Positions 24,187 to 33,193 of a stretch of DNA of 64,000 bases are shown piece after piece. This stretch comes from Phytohabitans aurantiacus (GTDB lineage: Bacteria; Actinomycetota; Actinomycetes; Mycobacteriales; Micromonosporaceae). The translations under genes and the position numbers were made by a program. The DNA lies in NCBI RefSeq assembly GCF_027923225.1, contig NZ_BSDI01000013.1, forward strand, positions 258,371-322,370. The letters run 5' to 3'. The first letter of the stretch is position 1; the number at the start of each line of letters is the position of its first letter. The notes under the pieces are model-generated. The model did not search any database. It was not told where the DNA came from and was given only the letters and a program-made list of their open reading frames with translations.

Positions 24187-24993
24187 TCAGTTGATGAACC
24201 GCAGGTCGCCGAACCAGCCGGCGGAGACAGCCATGATGTAGAAGTCGGTCAGCGCCAGCGTGCCCAGCGTGATCCAGGCGAGCTGCATGTGCCGGACGTT
24301 CAGCTTCGACACGAACGTCCAGAACCGGTAACGCACCGGGTGCTTGGAGAAGTGCTTGAGCCGCCCGCCGGCGATGTGGCGGCAGGAGTGGCACGACAGC
24401 GTGTACGCCCACAGCATCACCACGTTGAGGACGAGGATCACGTTGCCGAGCCCGAAGCCGAAGCCGTCGGGGCTGCGGAACGCCACGATCGCGTCGTACG
24501 TGTTGATGATCGAGATGATGCCGGCCGCGTAGAAGGCGTACCGGTGCGCGTTCTGGAAGATGAGCGGGAAACGCGTCTCGCCGCTGTACGTCTTGTGGCC
24601 GTCCGGTACCGCGCAGGCCGGCGGTGACGCCCAGAAGGACCGGTAGTAGGCCTTCCGGTAGTAGTAGCAGGTCAGCCGGAACAGCAGCAGGAACGGCAGG
24701 GTGAACGACGCCTCCGGAATCACCCACCAGCCGGGCAGGTAGGTGCCGAAGTGCGCCGCATCGGTTACGCACCGGTCGGTGATGCAGGGCGAGTAGAACG
24801 GCGTGAGGTAGTGGTAATCCTCGACCCAGTAAAAGTCGTGCATGAAGACCCGGACGGTGGCGTACGCGACCCATCCGCCGAGCCCGACGACCGTGATGAG
24901 CGGGGCCAACCGCCAGTTGTCGGTGCGCAACGTCTTGGCCGCAATGGCGGCGCGTGCGCGCGCCCCTCCCGGCTTCGTTGCCGTAGTGGTCAT
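24187..24993 (-). CDS. sdhC: Succinate dehydrogenase membrane anchor, Sdh1-type
   Basis: 268 residues with about five hydrophobic helices, for example APLITVVGLGGWVAYATVRV, FTLPFLLLFRLTCYYY, AFYAAGIISIINTYDAIVAF, NVILVLNVVMLWAYTLSCHSC and LAWITLGTLALTDFYIMAV. Conserved-looking His in the membrane part (NAHRY, SCHSCRH) could bind heme. It is longer than classic SdhC and stands alone, without an SdhD, as in the actinobacterial Sdh1 complexes. It anchors SdhA-SdhB and holds the quinone site. The ribosome-site region is GGGAGACGTAAAGG. It is the first gene of the sdh operon. Confidence 0.88.
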   Translation of the reverse strand: MTTTATKPGGARARAAIAAKTLRTDNWRLAPLITVVGLGGWVAYATVRVFMHDFYWVEDYHYLTPFYSPCITDRCVTDAAHFGTYLPGWWVIPEASFTLPFLLLFRLTCYYYRKAYYRSFWASPPACAVPDGHKTYSGETRFPLIFQNAHRYAFYAAGIISIINTYDAIVAFRSPDGFGFGLGNVILVLNVVMLWAYTLSCHSCRHIAGGRLKHFSKHPVRYRFWTFVSKLNVRHMQLAWITLGTLALTDFYIMAVSAGWFGDLRFIN

Positions 24994-25095
24994 CCTTTAC
25001 GTCTCCCTAACGGCGCAACCGCGTCGATTTTCGGCTACACGTTACGCCGGGCCGTGGGGGTGGCCTGCAAGGGAGTCCTAGTTATCGCCGCCTGG

Positions 25096-25677
25096 TCACA
25101 GGTCGGGTCCGGCAAGGCGCCGGATCGCGCCGCCGCACGACTCGGGTGAGTCGTCTGTGAGGCGCTCGACGACCGGCGTGCCGTGCCGGCCTTGCGGCGC
25201 CACGAAGAACGCCGGTTCGCCGCCGCCCGCTTCCCGGTCGAGCGCGTCGGCGTACGTGATCCGGGCGTCGACGAGCTGGCGCCACGATTCGATCCAGTCT
25301 CGCCAGTGCGCGTCGCGGTCTTCGCGGATCTGCTCCAGTTCGGTGACGAACGGTCGGATCGCGGCGTTCTCCGCGCGTACAGCGGCGGCGCGTTGCCGCG
25401 AGTCGGCGGCCGCGCCGGGCGGGCTCAGCCGGTTGAGCCGCCTTTCCAACTCCAGGCAGGCGGCGTCGGTGCGTTCGGCGCCCCGCTCGCTCTCGTCGAT
25501 CCGTTCGGCGACCCCGTTGATCGCGTTGACGAACGCGATGCCGCCCACGCAGACCGCGACGACGAGCACGGCGAGCACCGTGCCCACGACGATGAGTAGC
25601 CGTCGCCGGCTCGGCTGCGGCGCCTTCTCGGGCTGCGGCGCCTTCTCGGGACCGGCCTCCGCGGATTCCTCCGTCAC
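25096..25677 (-). CDS. Single-pass membrane protein, unknown function
   Basis: 193 residues. A short charged N-terminus contains a duplicated EKAPQP and then RRR. One membrane segment (about 27-50, LLIVVGTVLAVLVVAVCVGGIAFV) follows. The rest is an Arg/Glu/Asp/Ala-rich, mostly helical domain presumably outside the membrane, with two Cys (CLELE and ESCGGAIRR) that could form a disulfide. I recognise no family. It lies between sdhC and tldE on the same strand, with 31 bases to tldE, so it may be the last gene of the tldD-tldE run. Confidence 0.7.
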   Translation of the reverse strand: MTEESAEAGPEKAPQPEKAPQPSRRRLLIVVGTVLAVLVVAVCVGGIAFVNAINGVAERIDESERGAERTDAACLELERRLNRLSPPGAAADSRQRAAAVRAENAAIRPFVTELEQIREDRDAHWRDWIESWRQLVDARITYADALDREAGGGEPAFFVAPQGRHGTPVVERLTDDSPESCGGAIRRLAGPDL

Positions 25678-25708
25678 CCGCCCAGTGAACCATCGTCGGG
25701 CCAGTGGG

Positions 25709-27070
25709 TCATCCCGAGGCGCCGCCCGTGAAGTTCCAGGAGGCGAGGCGGAGGGCGGGCGCGGTCCACCAGGCGATGCCCCACGGGTCGGGGAAGACGG
25801 TCGCCTGGCCGCCGACGCCCAGCACCGCGCCCGGTCCGAGCGCCTGCGGGTACGACTGGGTGAACCGGAAGTTCCGCACGGGCCTCGTCAGCTCGCCGTC
25901 TTCGATGAGCCACACGCCGTTGCGGGTCAGGCCGGTCACGACCAGGCTCTTCGGATCGAGCACCCGGGTGTACCAGAGGTCGGTCACGAGGAGCCCTCGC
26001 TCGACGCCTGCCACCAGCGACGCGGCGGCCGGGTCGATCACAGCGCCCGCCTCCACACTGGACGCCGCCGGCCCCGGCATCAGCCCCAGGTTGACCGGCA
26101 GCGCGCCGCGGGTCCGGACGCCCAGCCCCGCGTGCCCGGTCGATTCGCCGCCGGCCTCCGCCGCGGTGCGCCGGTCGTGCGCCACCGCCTGCGTGACGCC
26201 CCCGGACACGAACTCGACCGGCCGCTTCGGGGTGCCCTCCGCGTCGAACGGGATACCGAGCCCGGTGTCGCCCAGCGGGTCGTCGACGAGCGTGACCGCC
26301 GCGTCGAGCTGCTGCGCGCCCGGTTCGGCGAACGACTGCCGCTCGTTGTACGCCTTGCCGTTGAACCCGTAGAGCGACAGGTTGTGGAGCACGTCGACCA
26401 CCGCGGTCGCCTCCAGCACCACTTCGTACCGGCCGGGTGGCAGCTCGACCGCCCCCGCGCCGGCCCGGGCCTTGGCCGCGGCCCGCGCGCCCAGCACCGC
26501 CCCGTCCACATCGGACAGGCGGCCGGACGCGACCCGCGCGGTGCCGTCGGCGCCCTCGACCCGGGCGATGCCGTCCATCGCGACCTCGGCGGTGCGCCCG
26601 GTGACGACCTGACCGGCGCTGTTGGCGAACGCGGCCGACCAGTGCAGCGTGCGGCAGTACCCGGCCGTCTCCAGCCCGCCGGCGGCGTCGACGAACGCGC
26701 GTACCCGATCGGCGCGCGCCTCCGGCGAGGCCTTTGCGGTCTCTTCGTTCCAGTTGCCCTCGCTGGCCAGCGCCGCTGGCGGCGCGAGGCCGGGCCAGCC
26801 GGCGTCGGGCGGGCACAGCCGGGCGGCGTCGAGCGTCCGGGACACCAGACCGCGCAGGCCTTCGTCGGTGGTCACCGTCGTGGCGCCACTGGCGGTGCGC
26901 CCATCGGCGTGCAGCCGCAGCCGTACTGTCGTCGTGGCGTCGGCGACGTTCTGGTGGATGAAGGAGTTCGCGAACCGGGTCAGCGCGCGGGCCATGTGGT
27001 CGACGAACACCTCGGCCTCGACCCCGGCCGGCACCATCCCGAGTACCCGTTGCGCCAGTTCGATACTCAC
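25709..27070 (-). CDS. tldE: TldE/PmbA-family metallopeptidase subunit
   Basis: 453 residues from GTG 27070, which overlaps the tldD stop by four bases (GTGA). It belongs to the TldE/PmbA half of the TldD-TldE protease, lacks a metal-binding HExxxH and serves as the structural partner. Family features are GYCRTLHWSAAFANSAGQ, a central LPPGRYEVVLEATAVVDVL and the C-terminal DLWYTRVLDPKSLVVTGLTRNGVWLIEDGE. The complex degrades unfolded peptides, and in several bacteria it processes ribosomal peptide antibiotics or antitoxins. No such precursor gene is seen beside it. Confidence 0.9.
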   Translation of the reverse strand: MSIELAQRVLGMVPAGVEAEVFVDHMARALTRFANSFIHQNVADATTTVRLRLHADGRTASGATTVTTDEGLRGLVSRTLDAARLCPPDAGWPGLAPPAALASEGNWNEETAKASPEARADRVRAFVDAAGGLETAGYCRTLHWSAAFANSAGQVVTGRTAEVAMDGIARVEGADGTARVASGRLSDVDGAVLGARAAAKARAGAGAVELPPGRYEVVLEATAVVDVLHNLSLYGFNGKAYNERQSFAEPGAQQLDAAVTLVDDPLGDTGLGIPFDAEGTPKRPVEFVSGGVTQAVAHDRRTAAEAGGESTGHAGLGVRTRGALPVNLGLMPGPAASSVEAGAVIDPAAASLVAGVERGLLVTDLWYTRVLDPKSLVVTGLTRNGVWLIEDGELTRPVRNFRFTQSYPQALGPGAVLGVGGQATVFPDPWGIAWWTAPALRLASWNFTGGASG

Positions 27071-28503
27071 CCGCGGACCCCCACGCGTACGTTCTGGAAT
27101 CGGGCCGGCGCCGCCGGGTGCCCAGTGTGGCCGATCTGGCCGGGCTGGCCCTTGCCGCAGTTGGGCGTGCCCCACGGGACCACCTCGGACGACAGCATGT
27201 CCATGGAACGCCAGAACACAGGGCCGATGCCGGTGTACGTCGGGTTGCGCAGCATCCGCCCGCGCCGCCCGTTCTTGATCTCCCAGCCGATCTCGCACCC
27301 GAACTGGAAGTTCAGCCGCCTGTCGTCGATCGACCAGGAGCGGTTGGTGTCCATGTAGACGCCGTCGTCGGTCGCCGCGATCATCTCGTCGAGCGTGTGC
27401 GGCCCCGGTTCAAGCCCGACGTTCGTCATCCGCACCATCGGCAGCCGAGCCCACCCGTCAGCGCGCACGCTGCCCGCGTAGTCGAGGCCGGCGACCGCCG
27501 CCGAGTCGCGCCCGGCGAGTACGCCGACCCAGCGACCCTCCTTGACCGCGTGCCGCCGTGCGGCGGGCGTGCCCTCGTCGTCGAACCCGAAGCTGCCCAA
27601 CGCCCCCGGGAGCGTCGGGTCGATCGTGATGTTCATCAGCTCGGATCCATAGTGGAGGCTGCCCAACTGGTTGAGGTCGAGCCACGACGTGCCGGCGAAC
27701 GCGGCTTCCCAGCCGAGAATGCGGTCGAGTTCGATGGCGTGCCCGACGGACTCGTGGATCTGCAGGGCCATCTGCTCGTCACCGAGGATTAGCGTGGTCT
27801 CGCCGGCCGGGCAGGGCGGTGCGGTCAGCAGCGCCCGCGACTCGTCGGCGATCCGGGCGGCGTGCGCGCCGAGGTCCAGCGACTCGACCATCTCCCACCC
27901 GCGCGTGCCGTACTGCCCGCGGTCGGCCGGGTAGCTGCGCCGCTGCACCTCACCGTCGCCGACCGCGATCGACGCGATGCCTCCACCGCACTCGCGGATC
28001 CGCTGGTCGATGCGGTGCCCCTCGCTGGAGACGAACCACTTCTCGGTGTCCCAGATGTGGTACAGGCCCTCAGCCTGGTCGGCACCGTGCTCGCGCATCG
28101 TCTTCGTGGCGTGTACCAGCAGGTCGCCCTTGTCGGAGAGCGGCACCGACAGCGGGTCGATCACGCACTCCGACGACCAGGAGGCGGTTCGGGCCTGCAC
28201 CGGCACGAGGTCCGCGGCCGGGCCCGGCACCCGTGCGCTGGCCGCCGCGATCTTCGCCGCCCGGCCACCTGCGGCGCGCGCCGCACCGTCTGACAGATCG
28301 GGTACCGCGTAGAAGCCCCAACTGCTGCCCACGAGCGCCCGTACGCCGATGCCGGCGTCTTCGCTCTGCGTCAGCTCCTCGACATCCCCGTTTCGCGCGA
28401 ACATCGACTCGTACCGCCGGTGCATGACGCGCGCGTCGGCGTACCGCGCACCCGCGTCCAGCGCCGCCTGCACAGCAGCAGCCGCCACGTCGAAGTGACT
28501 CAT
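27067..28503 (-). CDS. tldD: TldD-family zinc metallopeptidase subunit
   Basis: 478 residues from ATG 28503. The active-site motif QIHESVGHAIELDR, near residue 250, is the HExxxH zinc site of TldD. GSFGFDDEGTPAARR, RMTNVGLEPG and GVYMDTNRSWSIDDRRLNFQFGCE are typical of the family's second half. It is the catalytic partner of the TldE-like product encoded directly downstream with a four-base overlap. It is probably cytosolic. Confidence 0.94.
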   Translation of the reverse strand: MSHFDVAAAAVQAALDAGARYADARVMHRRYESMFARNGDVEELTQSEDAGIGVRALVGSSWGFYAVPDLSDGAARAAGGRAAKIAAASARVPGPAADLVPVQARTASWSSECVIDPLSVPLSDKGDLLVHATKTMREHGADQAEGLYHIWDTEKWFVSSEGHRIDQRIRECGGGIASIAVGDGEVQRRSYPADRGQYGTRGWEMVESLDLGAHAARIADESRALLTAPPCPAGETTLILGDEQMALQIHESVGHAIELDRILGWEAAFAGTSWLDLNQLGSLHYGSELMNITIDPTLPGALGSFGFDDEGTPAARRHAVKEGRWVGVLAGRDSAAVAGLDYAGSVRADGWARLPMVRMTNVGLEPGPHTLDEMIAATDDGVYMDTNRSWSIDDRRLNFQFGCEIGWEIKNGRRGRMLRNPTYTGIGPVFWRSMDMLSSEVVPWGTPNCGKGQPGQIGHTGHPAAPARFQNVRVGVRG

Positions 28504-28512
28504 GCACCGACC

Positions 28513-29067
28513 CTACGGCAGAAGATCCTCCGGCCGGATCGTCACCGCCACCGGCTCACCAAGCCGCAAAACCTCACCCGGCTCCGCCACCGCGTGCGGG
28601 GCATAGGTCCTGCCGTCGAGCCGGAAGAGCCGCAGTGTCGCCGTCTTGTGCTCCACAAGCAGGTACCACGGGATGCCGGCCTCCGCGTAGTAGTGCATCT
28701 TGAGCACCTTGTCGTGCGCCTCGTTGCTCGGCGAAGTGATCTCGCAGACCAGCCGCGTCGCCTCAGCGGGTGCTACCACCGCGTCGAAGTCGATCGGCGA
28801 GGTGATCACGAGGTCAGGAATCAGTATCCGGCCAGGCCTTAGCCGGAGATTGATCGGCCCGAGGACATAGAGCGCCTCGGCCTCGGCTGGCCCGTCGAGC
28901 AGGCCAGCCAGGCCATTGGCGAAGAACTGGTGCCGGACGCAGGGTGAAGGGCTTACGTAGAGCGATCCGTCGAGGAGTTCGATGCGGTCGTCGGTCTCGC
29001 CGAGCGCTAAGCAGTCATCCTCGGTCCAGGGTCCGTGGTTGGTGGGGATCATGGCTGTCGCGGACAC
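28513..29067 (-). CDS. Uma2-family (DUF820) PD-(D/E)XK nuclease-like protein
   Basis: 184 residues from GTG 29067; an ATG at 29052 is an alternative. The Uma2 pattern is clear: ELLDGSLYVSPSP near the start, the strand with Asp in RILIPDLVI, then ARLVCEITSPSN with the catalytic-type Glu, and KVLKMHYYAEAGIPWYLLVEH. Families of this kind are abundant in actinomycetes and cyanobacteria, and their biological targets are largely unknown. It stands alone, divergent from the peptide importer operon. Confidence 0.85.
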   Translation of the reverse strand: MSATAMIPTNHGPWTEDDCLALGETDDRIELLDGSLYVSPSPCVRHQFFANGLAGLLDGPAEAEALYVLGPINLRLRPGRILIPDLVITSPIDFDAVVAPAEATRLVCEITSPSNEAHDKVLKMHYYAEAGIPWYLLVEHKTATLRLFRLDGRTYAPHAVAEPGEVLRLGEPVAVTIRPEDLLP

Positions 29068-29170
29068 CTTTCGAGGCTTGCGAGATCGGCGCCTTGGCGC
29101 AAGCCGCCCACGAGCTTCCTGCGGCGTGTCGCGGTATAAAGGACGCCATCGAAACCGAGTCGTAACGGCG

Positions 29171-29176
29171 TAGAAT
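29171..29176 (+). promoter_or_regulatory. Candidate -10 of peptide importer operon
   Basis: TAGAAT lies in an AT-rich patch (29170-29183) that stands out in this genome, 60 bases before dppD. No matching -35 of standard type is seen. A second possibility is a small inverted repeat GTTC-TCTAC-GAAC nearer the gene. Tentative. Confidence 0.25.
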
Positions 29177-29235
29177 ATTTTCAGTCTTCGCAGCTCGTTG
29201 TAAGTTCTCTACGAACAGAGCGCGAAGGAGGCCCG

Positions 29236-30255
29236 GTGCGACCAGTCGGCGACGGCCCGTATCTGCAGGTCCGCGACCTGCGGGTGCGGTTCGACACCGA
29301 AGACGGCGTGGTGCGCGCGGTCGACGGCGTCTCGTTTGCGGTGGAGCGCGGCAAGACGCTCGGCATCGTGGGTGAGTCGGGGTCCGGCAAGAGCGTCACC
29401 AGTCTGGCGGTGCTCGGGTTGCACGATCCGAAACGCGCCCAGATCAGCGGCGAGATCCTCGTCGGCGGCCGCGACATCGTGGGGCTCGCCGAGGAAGAGG
29501 TCCGCCATCTGCGCGGCCGCGACATGGCGATGATCTTCCAGGATCCGCTCTCCGCGCTGCACCCGTACTACACGGTGGGTCGCCAGATCGCCGAGGCGTA
29601 CCGGGTGCACCACTCGGGCGCGAGCCGGCGCGAGGCGCGACAGCGCACGGTCGAGATGTTGGGCCGGGTCGGCATCCCGCAGCCGGAGCGGCGGGCTGAC
29701 CAGTACCCGCACGAGTTCTCCGGTGGCATGCGGCAGCGGGCCATGATCGCGATGGCGCTGATCAACAACCCAGACCTGCTGATCGCCGACGAGCCGACCA
29801 CCGCCCTCGATGTCACCGTGCAGGCCCAGATTCTCGACCTGCTGGGAGATCTCCAGGACGAGTTCGACTCCGCGATCATCCTGATCACCCACGACCTCGG
29901 CGTGGTGAGCCAGGTCGCCGACGAGGTGCTGGTCATGTACGGCGGTCGGGTGGCCGAGCACGGCAGCGCCCAGCAGGTGCTGCGGCGGCCGCAGCACCCG
30001 TACACCTGGGGTCTTCTCGGAAGCGTGCCGTCGCTGCACGGCGACGCCGACGCCGACCTGATGCCCATCCGGGGCAATCCGCCGAGCCTGATCAACCTGC
30101 CGTCGGGCTGCGCGTTCCATCCGCGCTGCCCGCACGCGACGAACCGTTCCCGGGTCGACGTGCCCGAGTTGCTGCCGGCGGGCGAGGCGGGTCACCTGGT
30201 GGCCTGCCACCTGCCGGAGCCCGACCGCCAGCGGCTTTTCCAGGAGGCACGATGA
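29236..30255 (+). CDS. Peptide ABC importer ATPase, DppD-like
   Basis: 339 residues from GTG 29236, with a strong GAAGGAGG ribosome site. Walker A is GESGSGKS (46-53), the signature FSGGMRQR near 160 and Walker B LLIADEPTTALD. The C-terminal oligopeptide-transporter extension has NPPSLINLPSGCAFHPRCPHA, a Cys-containing motif that binds a [4Fe-4S] cluster in some DppD proteins. First of five genes, each overlapping or within 15 bases of the next. The stop overlaps the next start (ATGA). Confidence 0.92.
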   Translation: MRPVGDGPYLQVRDLRVRFDTEDGVVRAVDGVSFAVERGKTLGIVGESGSGKSVTSLAVLGLHDPKRAQISGEILVGGRDIVGLAEEEVRHLRGRDMAMIFQDPLSALHPYYTVGRQIAEAYRVHHSGASRREARQRTVEMLGRVGIPQPERRADQYPHEFSGGMRQRAMIAMALINNPDLLIADEPTTALDVTVQAQILDLLGDLQDEFDSAIILITHDLGVVSQVADEVLVMYGGRVAEHGSAQQVLRRPQHPYTWGLLGSVPSLHGDADADLMPIRGNPPSLINLPSGCAFHPRCPHATNRSRVDVPELLPAGEAGHLVACHLPEPDRQRLFQEAR

Positions 30256-31190
30256 GCCTGCTCGCCGTCGAGGGGTTGACCAAGCACTTCCCGGCCCGCG
30301 GCGGCGTGGTGCGGGCGGTCGACGGGCTCGACTTCACGGTGCGCGCGGGGGAGACCCTCGGGCTGGTCGGGGAGTCGGGCTGCGGCAAGACCACGACTGG
30401 GCGGATGCTGGTGCGGCTGCTGGAGCCGACGGGCGGGCGGATCGTCTTCGAGGACCGGGACATCACGCACCTCGGCGGCCGCGCGATGCGCCCGCTGCGG
30501 CAGGAGCTTCAGATCATCTTCCAGGACCCGTACGCGTCGCTGAATCCGCGGCACACCGTGGGCCGGATCGTCGCGATGCCGCTGACCGTCAACGGCATCC
30601 GGCCGCCCGGCGGGGTGAAGAAGCGGGTCCAGGAGCTGCTCGAACTGGTCGGTCTCAACCCCGAGCACTACAACCGGTACCCGCACGAGTTCTCCGGCGG
30701 GCAGCGGCAGCGGGTGGGTATCGCCCGCGCGCTCGCGCTGCGCCCCAAGCTGATCGTGGCCGACGAGCCGGTCTCGGCGCTGGACGTCTCGATCCAGGCC
30801 CAGGTCATCAACCTGTTGCGGCAGTTGCAGCGGGACCTGGGGCTGGCCTTCGTGTTCATCGCGCACGACCTGGCCGTGGTGCGGCACTTCTGCCAGCGGG
30901 TGGCGGTGATGTACCTGGGCCGGATCGTCGAGATCGGCGAGCGCGACGAGATCTACGAGCGGCCCCGGCATCCGTACACGCGGGCGCTGCTGTCGGCGAT
31001 TCCCAATGTGGCGAAGTTGGGGGAGTCCGAGGGGCGGATCAGGCTCTCCGGTGACGTGCCCACGCCGATGAACCCGCCCTCGGGCTGCCGGTTCCGGACC
31101 CGCTGCTGGAAGGCGCAGGACGTCTGCGCGACCGAGGAACCACCCCTGACCGGGGGCGTGGCGTGTCACTTCCCGGAGGGGGCGTCATGA
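30252..31190 (+). CDS. Peptide ABC importer ATPase, DppF-like
   Basis: 312 residues. Walker A is GESGCGKT (about 42-49), the signature FSGGQRQRVGIARAL and Walker B LIVADEPVSALD, followed by the H-loop IAHDLAVV. The C-terminal PSGCRFRTRC segment is the oligopeptide-transporter extension. With the preceding gene it makes the asymmetric ATPase pair of a Dpp/Opp importer. The ATG overlaps the upstream stop, and its own stop overlaps the permease start. Confidence 0.93.
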   Translation: MSLLAVEGLTKHFPARGGVVRAVDGLDFTVRAGETLGLVGESGCGKTTTGRMLVRLLEPTGGRIVFEDRDITHLGGRAMRPLRQELQIIFQDPYASLNPRHTVGRIVAMPLTVNGIRPPGGVKKRVQELLELVGLNPEHYNRYPHEFSGGQRQRVGIARALALRPKLIVADEPVSALDVSIQAQVINLLRQLQRDLGLAFVFIAHDLAVVRHFCQRVAVMYLGRIVEIGERDEIYERPRHPYTRALLSAIPNVAKLGESEGRIRLSGDVPTPMNPPSGCRFRTRCWKAQDVCATEEPPLTGGVACHFPEGAS

Positions 31191-32182
31191 GTCTCTCGCC
31201 GGAGGTTCTCGAACCCGTACCAGTCGCTGATGCCGCGCCGGTCGAGAAAGGCGTCGTCGGACGCTCGCCGGGACAGCTCGCCTGGACCCGGCTCCGCCGC
31301 GACCGCACCGCGATGATCAGCGGCTGCACACTGCTCCTCCTCATGCTCGTCGCGCTGGCCGCCCCGCTGATCGAGGTGCTGTACGGCGTCGGGCCGCACG
31401 ACGAGTTCAAGGAGCTGCTGACCCGGCGCGGCGCCATCCCACTCGGGTACGCCGGCGGCGTCAGCGCCGACCACTGGTTCGGCATCGAGCCGGGCACGGG
31501 ACGCGACATCTTCATCCGCATGGTCTACGGCTTGCGCACCTCGATCTTCATCGCGCTGGCGTCCGCCCTGGTCACCGCGGGGATCGGGGTGACCGCAGGC
31601 ATCCTCGCCGGCTACCTTGGCGGCTGGGTCGACACGGTGATCAGCTGGATCACCGACTTCGCGCTCGCGCTGCCGTTCCTGATCTTCGCGCTGGCCATCA
31701 TGCGCCCGGTCGAGATGCGCTTCTACGGCCCACGCGACGAGGTGCCGGTGTGGTTCCGGGTGACGGTACTGATCGCCATCTTCGCCGCGTTCGGCTGGAC
31801 GAGTACCGCCCGCCTGGTACGCGGACAGGTGATCTCGCTGCGCGAACGGGAGTTCATCGAGGCGGCTCGGGCCAGCGGCGCCGGGCTGGGACACATCCTC
31901 TTCCGGCAACTCCTGCCGAACCTGTGGGCGCCGATCCTGGTGTCGTTCTCGCTGGCGGTGCCGGCGTACGTCACGGGCGAGGCGGCACTGTCCTTCCTGG
32001 GTATCGGCATCGTCGACCCGACTCCGGATTTCGGCGCCATGATCTTCCGGAGCATCGCCTACCTGCAGACCGACCCGGCGTACGTCTTCTTCCCCGGCAT
32101 CACGATCTTCGCGCTCGTGCTGGCCTTCAACCTCTTCGGTGACGCGCTGCGTGACGCGCTCGATCCGAAGTCGTCCCGCTAG
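31187..32182 (+). CDS. Peptide ABC importer permease, DppC-like
   Basis: 331 residues from ATG 31187, overlapping the DppF-type stop, with GGAGGGGG before it. The N-terminal cytosolic tail is followed by a first helix (MISGCTLLLLMLVALAAPLIEVL), a large loop, then five helices of the BPD_transp_1 domain. The EAA-type coupling motif is EAARASGAGLGHILFRQLLPN. The periplasm-side insert (ADHWFGIEPGTGRDIFIRMVYG) is family-typical. Pairs with the next gene to form the channel. Confidence 0.92.
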   Translation: MSLSPEVLEPVPVADAAPVEKGVVGRSPGQLAWTRLRRDRTAMISGCTLLLLMLVALAAPLIEVLYGVGPHDEFKELLTRRGAIPLGYAGGVSADHWFGIEPGTGRDIFIRMVYGLRTSIFIALASALVTAGIGVTAGILAGYLGGWVDTVISWITDFALALPFLIFALAIMRPVEMRFYGPRDEVPVWFRVTVLIAIFAAFGWTSTARLVRGQVISLREREFIEAARASGAGLGHILFRQLLPNLWAPILVSFSLAVPAYVTGEAALSFLGIGIVDPTPDFGAMIFRSIAYLQTDPAYVFFPGITIFALVLAFNLFGDALRDALDPKSSR

Positions 32183-32191
32183 AGGTTCGCC

Positions 32192-33178
32192 ATGGCCCGA
32201 TTCTTGATCAAGCGGTTGCTCTCGGTATCGCTGACGCTGTTCGCGGTCAGCGTGGTGAGCTTCCTGATGTTCTTCGCGCTGCCGAAGGACCCGGTCACCG
32301 GCATGTGCCCGAAGAACTGCAACGCCGAGCGGCTGGAGCGGGTGCGCCAGGAGCTCGGGCTGAACGACCCGAAGGTCGAGCAGTACGCGGCGTACATGAA
32401 GGGGATCTTCGTCGGGCGTGACCTCGGCAGCGCGCAGGGCGGCAAGTGCGAGGCACCGTGCCTCGGGTACTCGTACGTCAACAGCGAGGCGGTCACCGAC
32501 ACGCTCGGCAGGGTCCTGCCGGTCACGCTCAGCATCGTGATCCCGGCGGCCATCCTGTGGTTGCTGCTGGGCGTCGGTCTCGGCATGCTCTCCGCGTTGC
32601 GGCGGGGCACCCTGGTCGACCGGCTCGCCATCGGCTTCTCGCTGACCGGCGCCTCGATGCAGCTGTACTTCGTCGGCGCGCTCCTGCTGCTGATCTTCAC
32701 GTACCAGCTCAAGATCGTGCCGGTACCGCACTACACGTCCATCCTGGACAATCCGTTCGACTGGGCGAGCGGCCTGGTGCTGGCCTGGATTGCGCTGGCG
32801 TTCCTGTTCTCGGCGATCTACGCGCGGCTGGCCAGAGCGCAGATGCTGGAGACGCTCTCGGAGGACTTCGTGCGCACCGCGCGCGCCAAGGGTCTCGCGA
32901 AACGCACGGTGTACGGCCGGCATGCGTTGCGCGCCGCGATCACGCCGCTGGTCACGATCGCCGGGCTCGACGTCGGCGCCGCCCTCGGCGGCACGGTGAT
33001 CACCGAGACCACCTTCGGCATCCAGGGGCTAGGCCGCACCGCTGTCTACGCCGTACGCGGCGGCGACCTTCCCATGATCATGGCCACCGTCCTGATCGCG
33101 GCGGTCTTCGTCGTGATCGCGAACCTCGTCGTCGACCTGCTCTACGCGGCCATCGACCCGCGTGTCCGATTGTCCTGA
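32192..33178 (+). CDS. Peptide ABC importer permease, DppB-like
   Basis: 328 residues. The start MARFLIKRLL plus a first helix (SVSLTLFAVSVVSFLMFFALP) is the classic DppB beginning. Five more helices and the coupling loop RTARAKGLAKRTVYGRHALR follow. An external loop carries three Cys (GMCPKNC and GKCEAPC region), perhaps disulfide-linked. DppC before DppB is the reverse of the usual dpp/opp order. Confidence 0.92.
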   Translation: MARFLIKRLLSVSLTLFAVSVVSFLMFFALPKDPVTGMCPKNCNAERLERVRQELGLNDPKVEQYAAYMKGIFVGRDLGSAQGGKCEAPCLGYSYVNSEAVTDTLGRVLPVTLSIVIPAAILWLLLGVGLGMLSALRRGTLVDRLAIGFSLTGASMQLYFVGALLLLIFTYQLKIVPVPHYTSILDNPFDWASGLVLAWIALAFLFSAIYARLARAQMLETLSEDFVRTARAKGLAKRTVYGRHALRAAITPLVTIAGLDVGAALGGTVITETTFGIQGLGRTAVYAVRGGDLPMIMATVLIAAVFVVIANLVVDLLYAAIDPRVRLS

Positions 33179-33193
33179 CCTAGGAGAGTAATT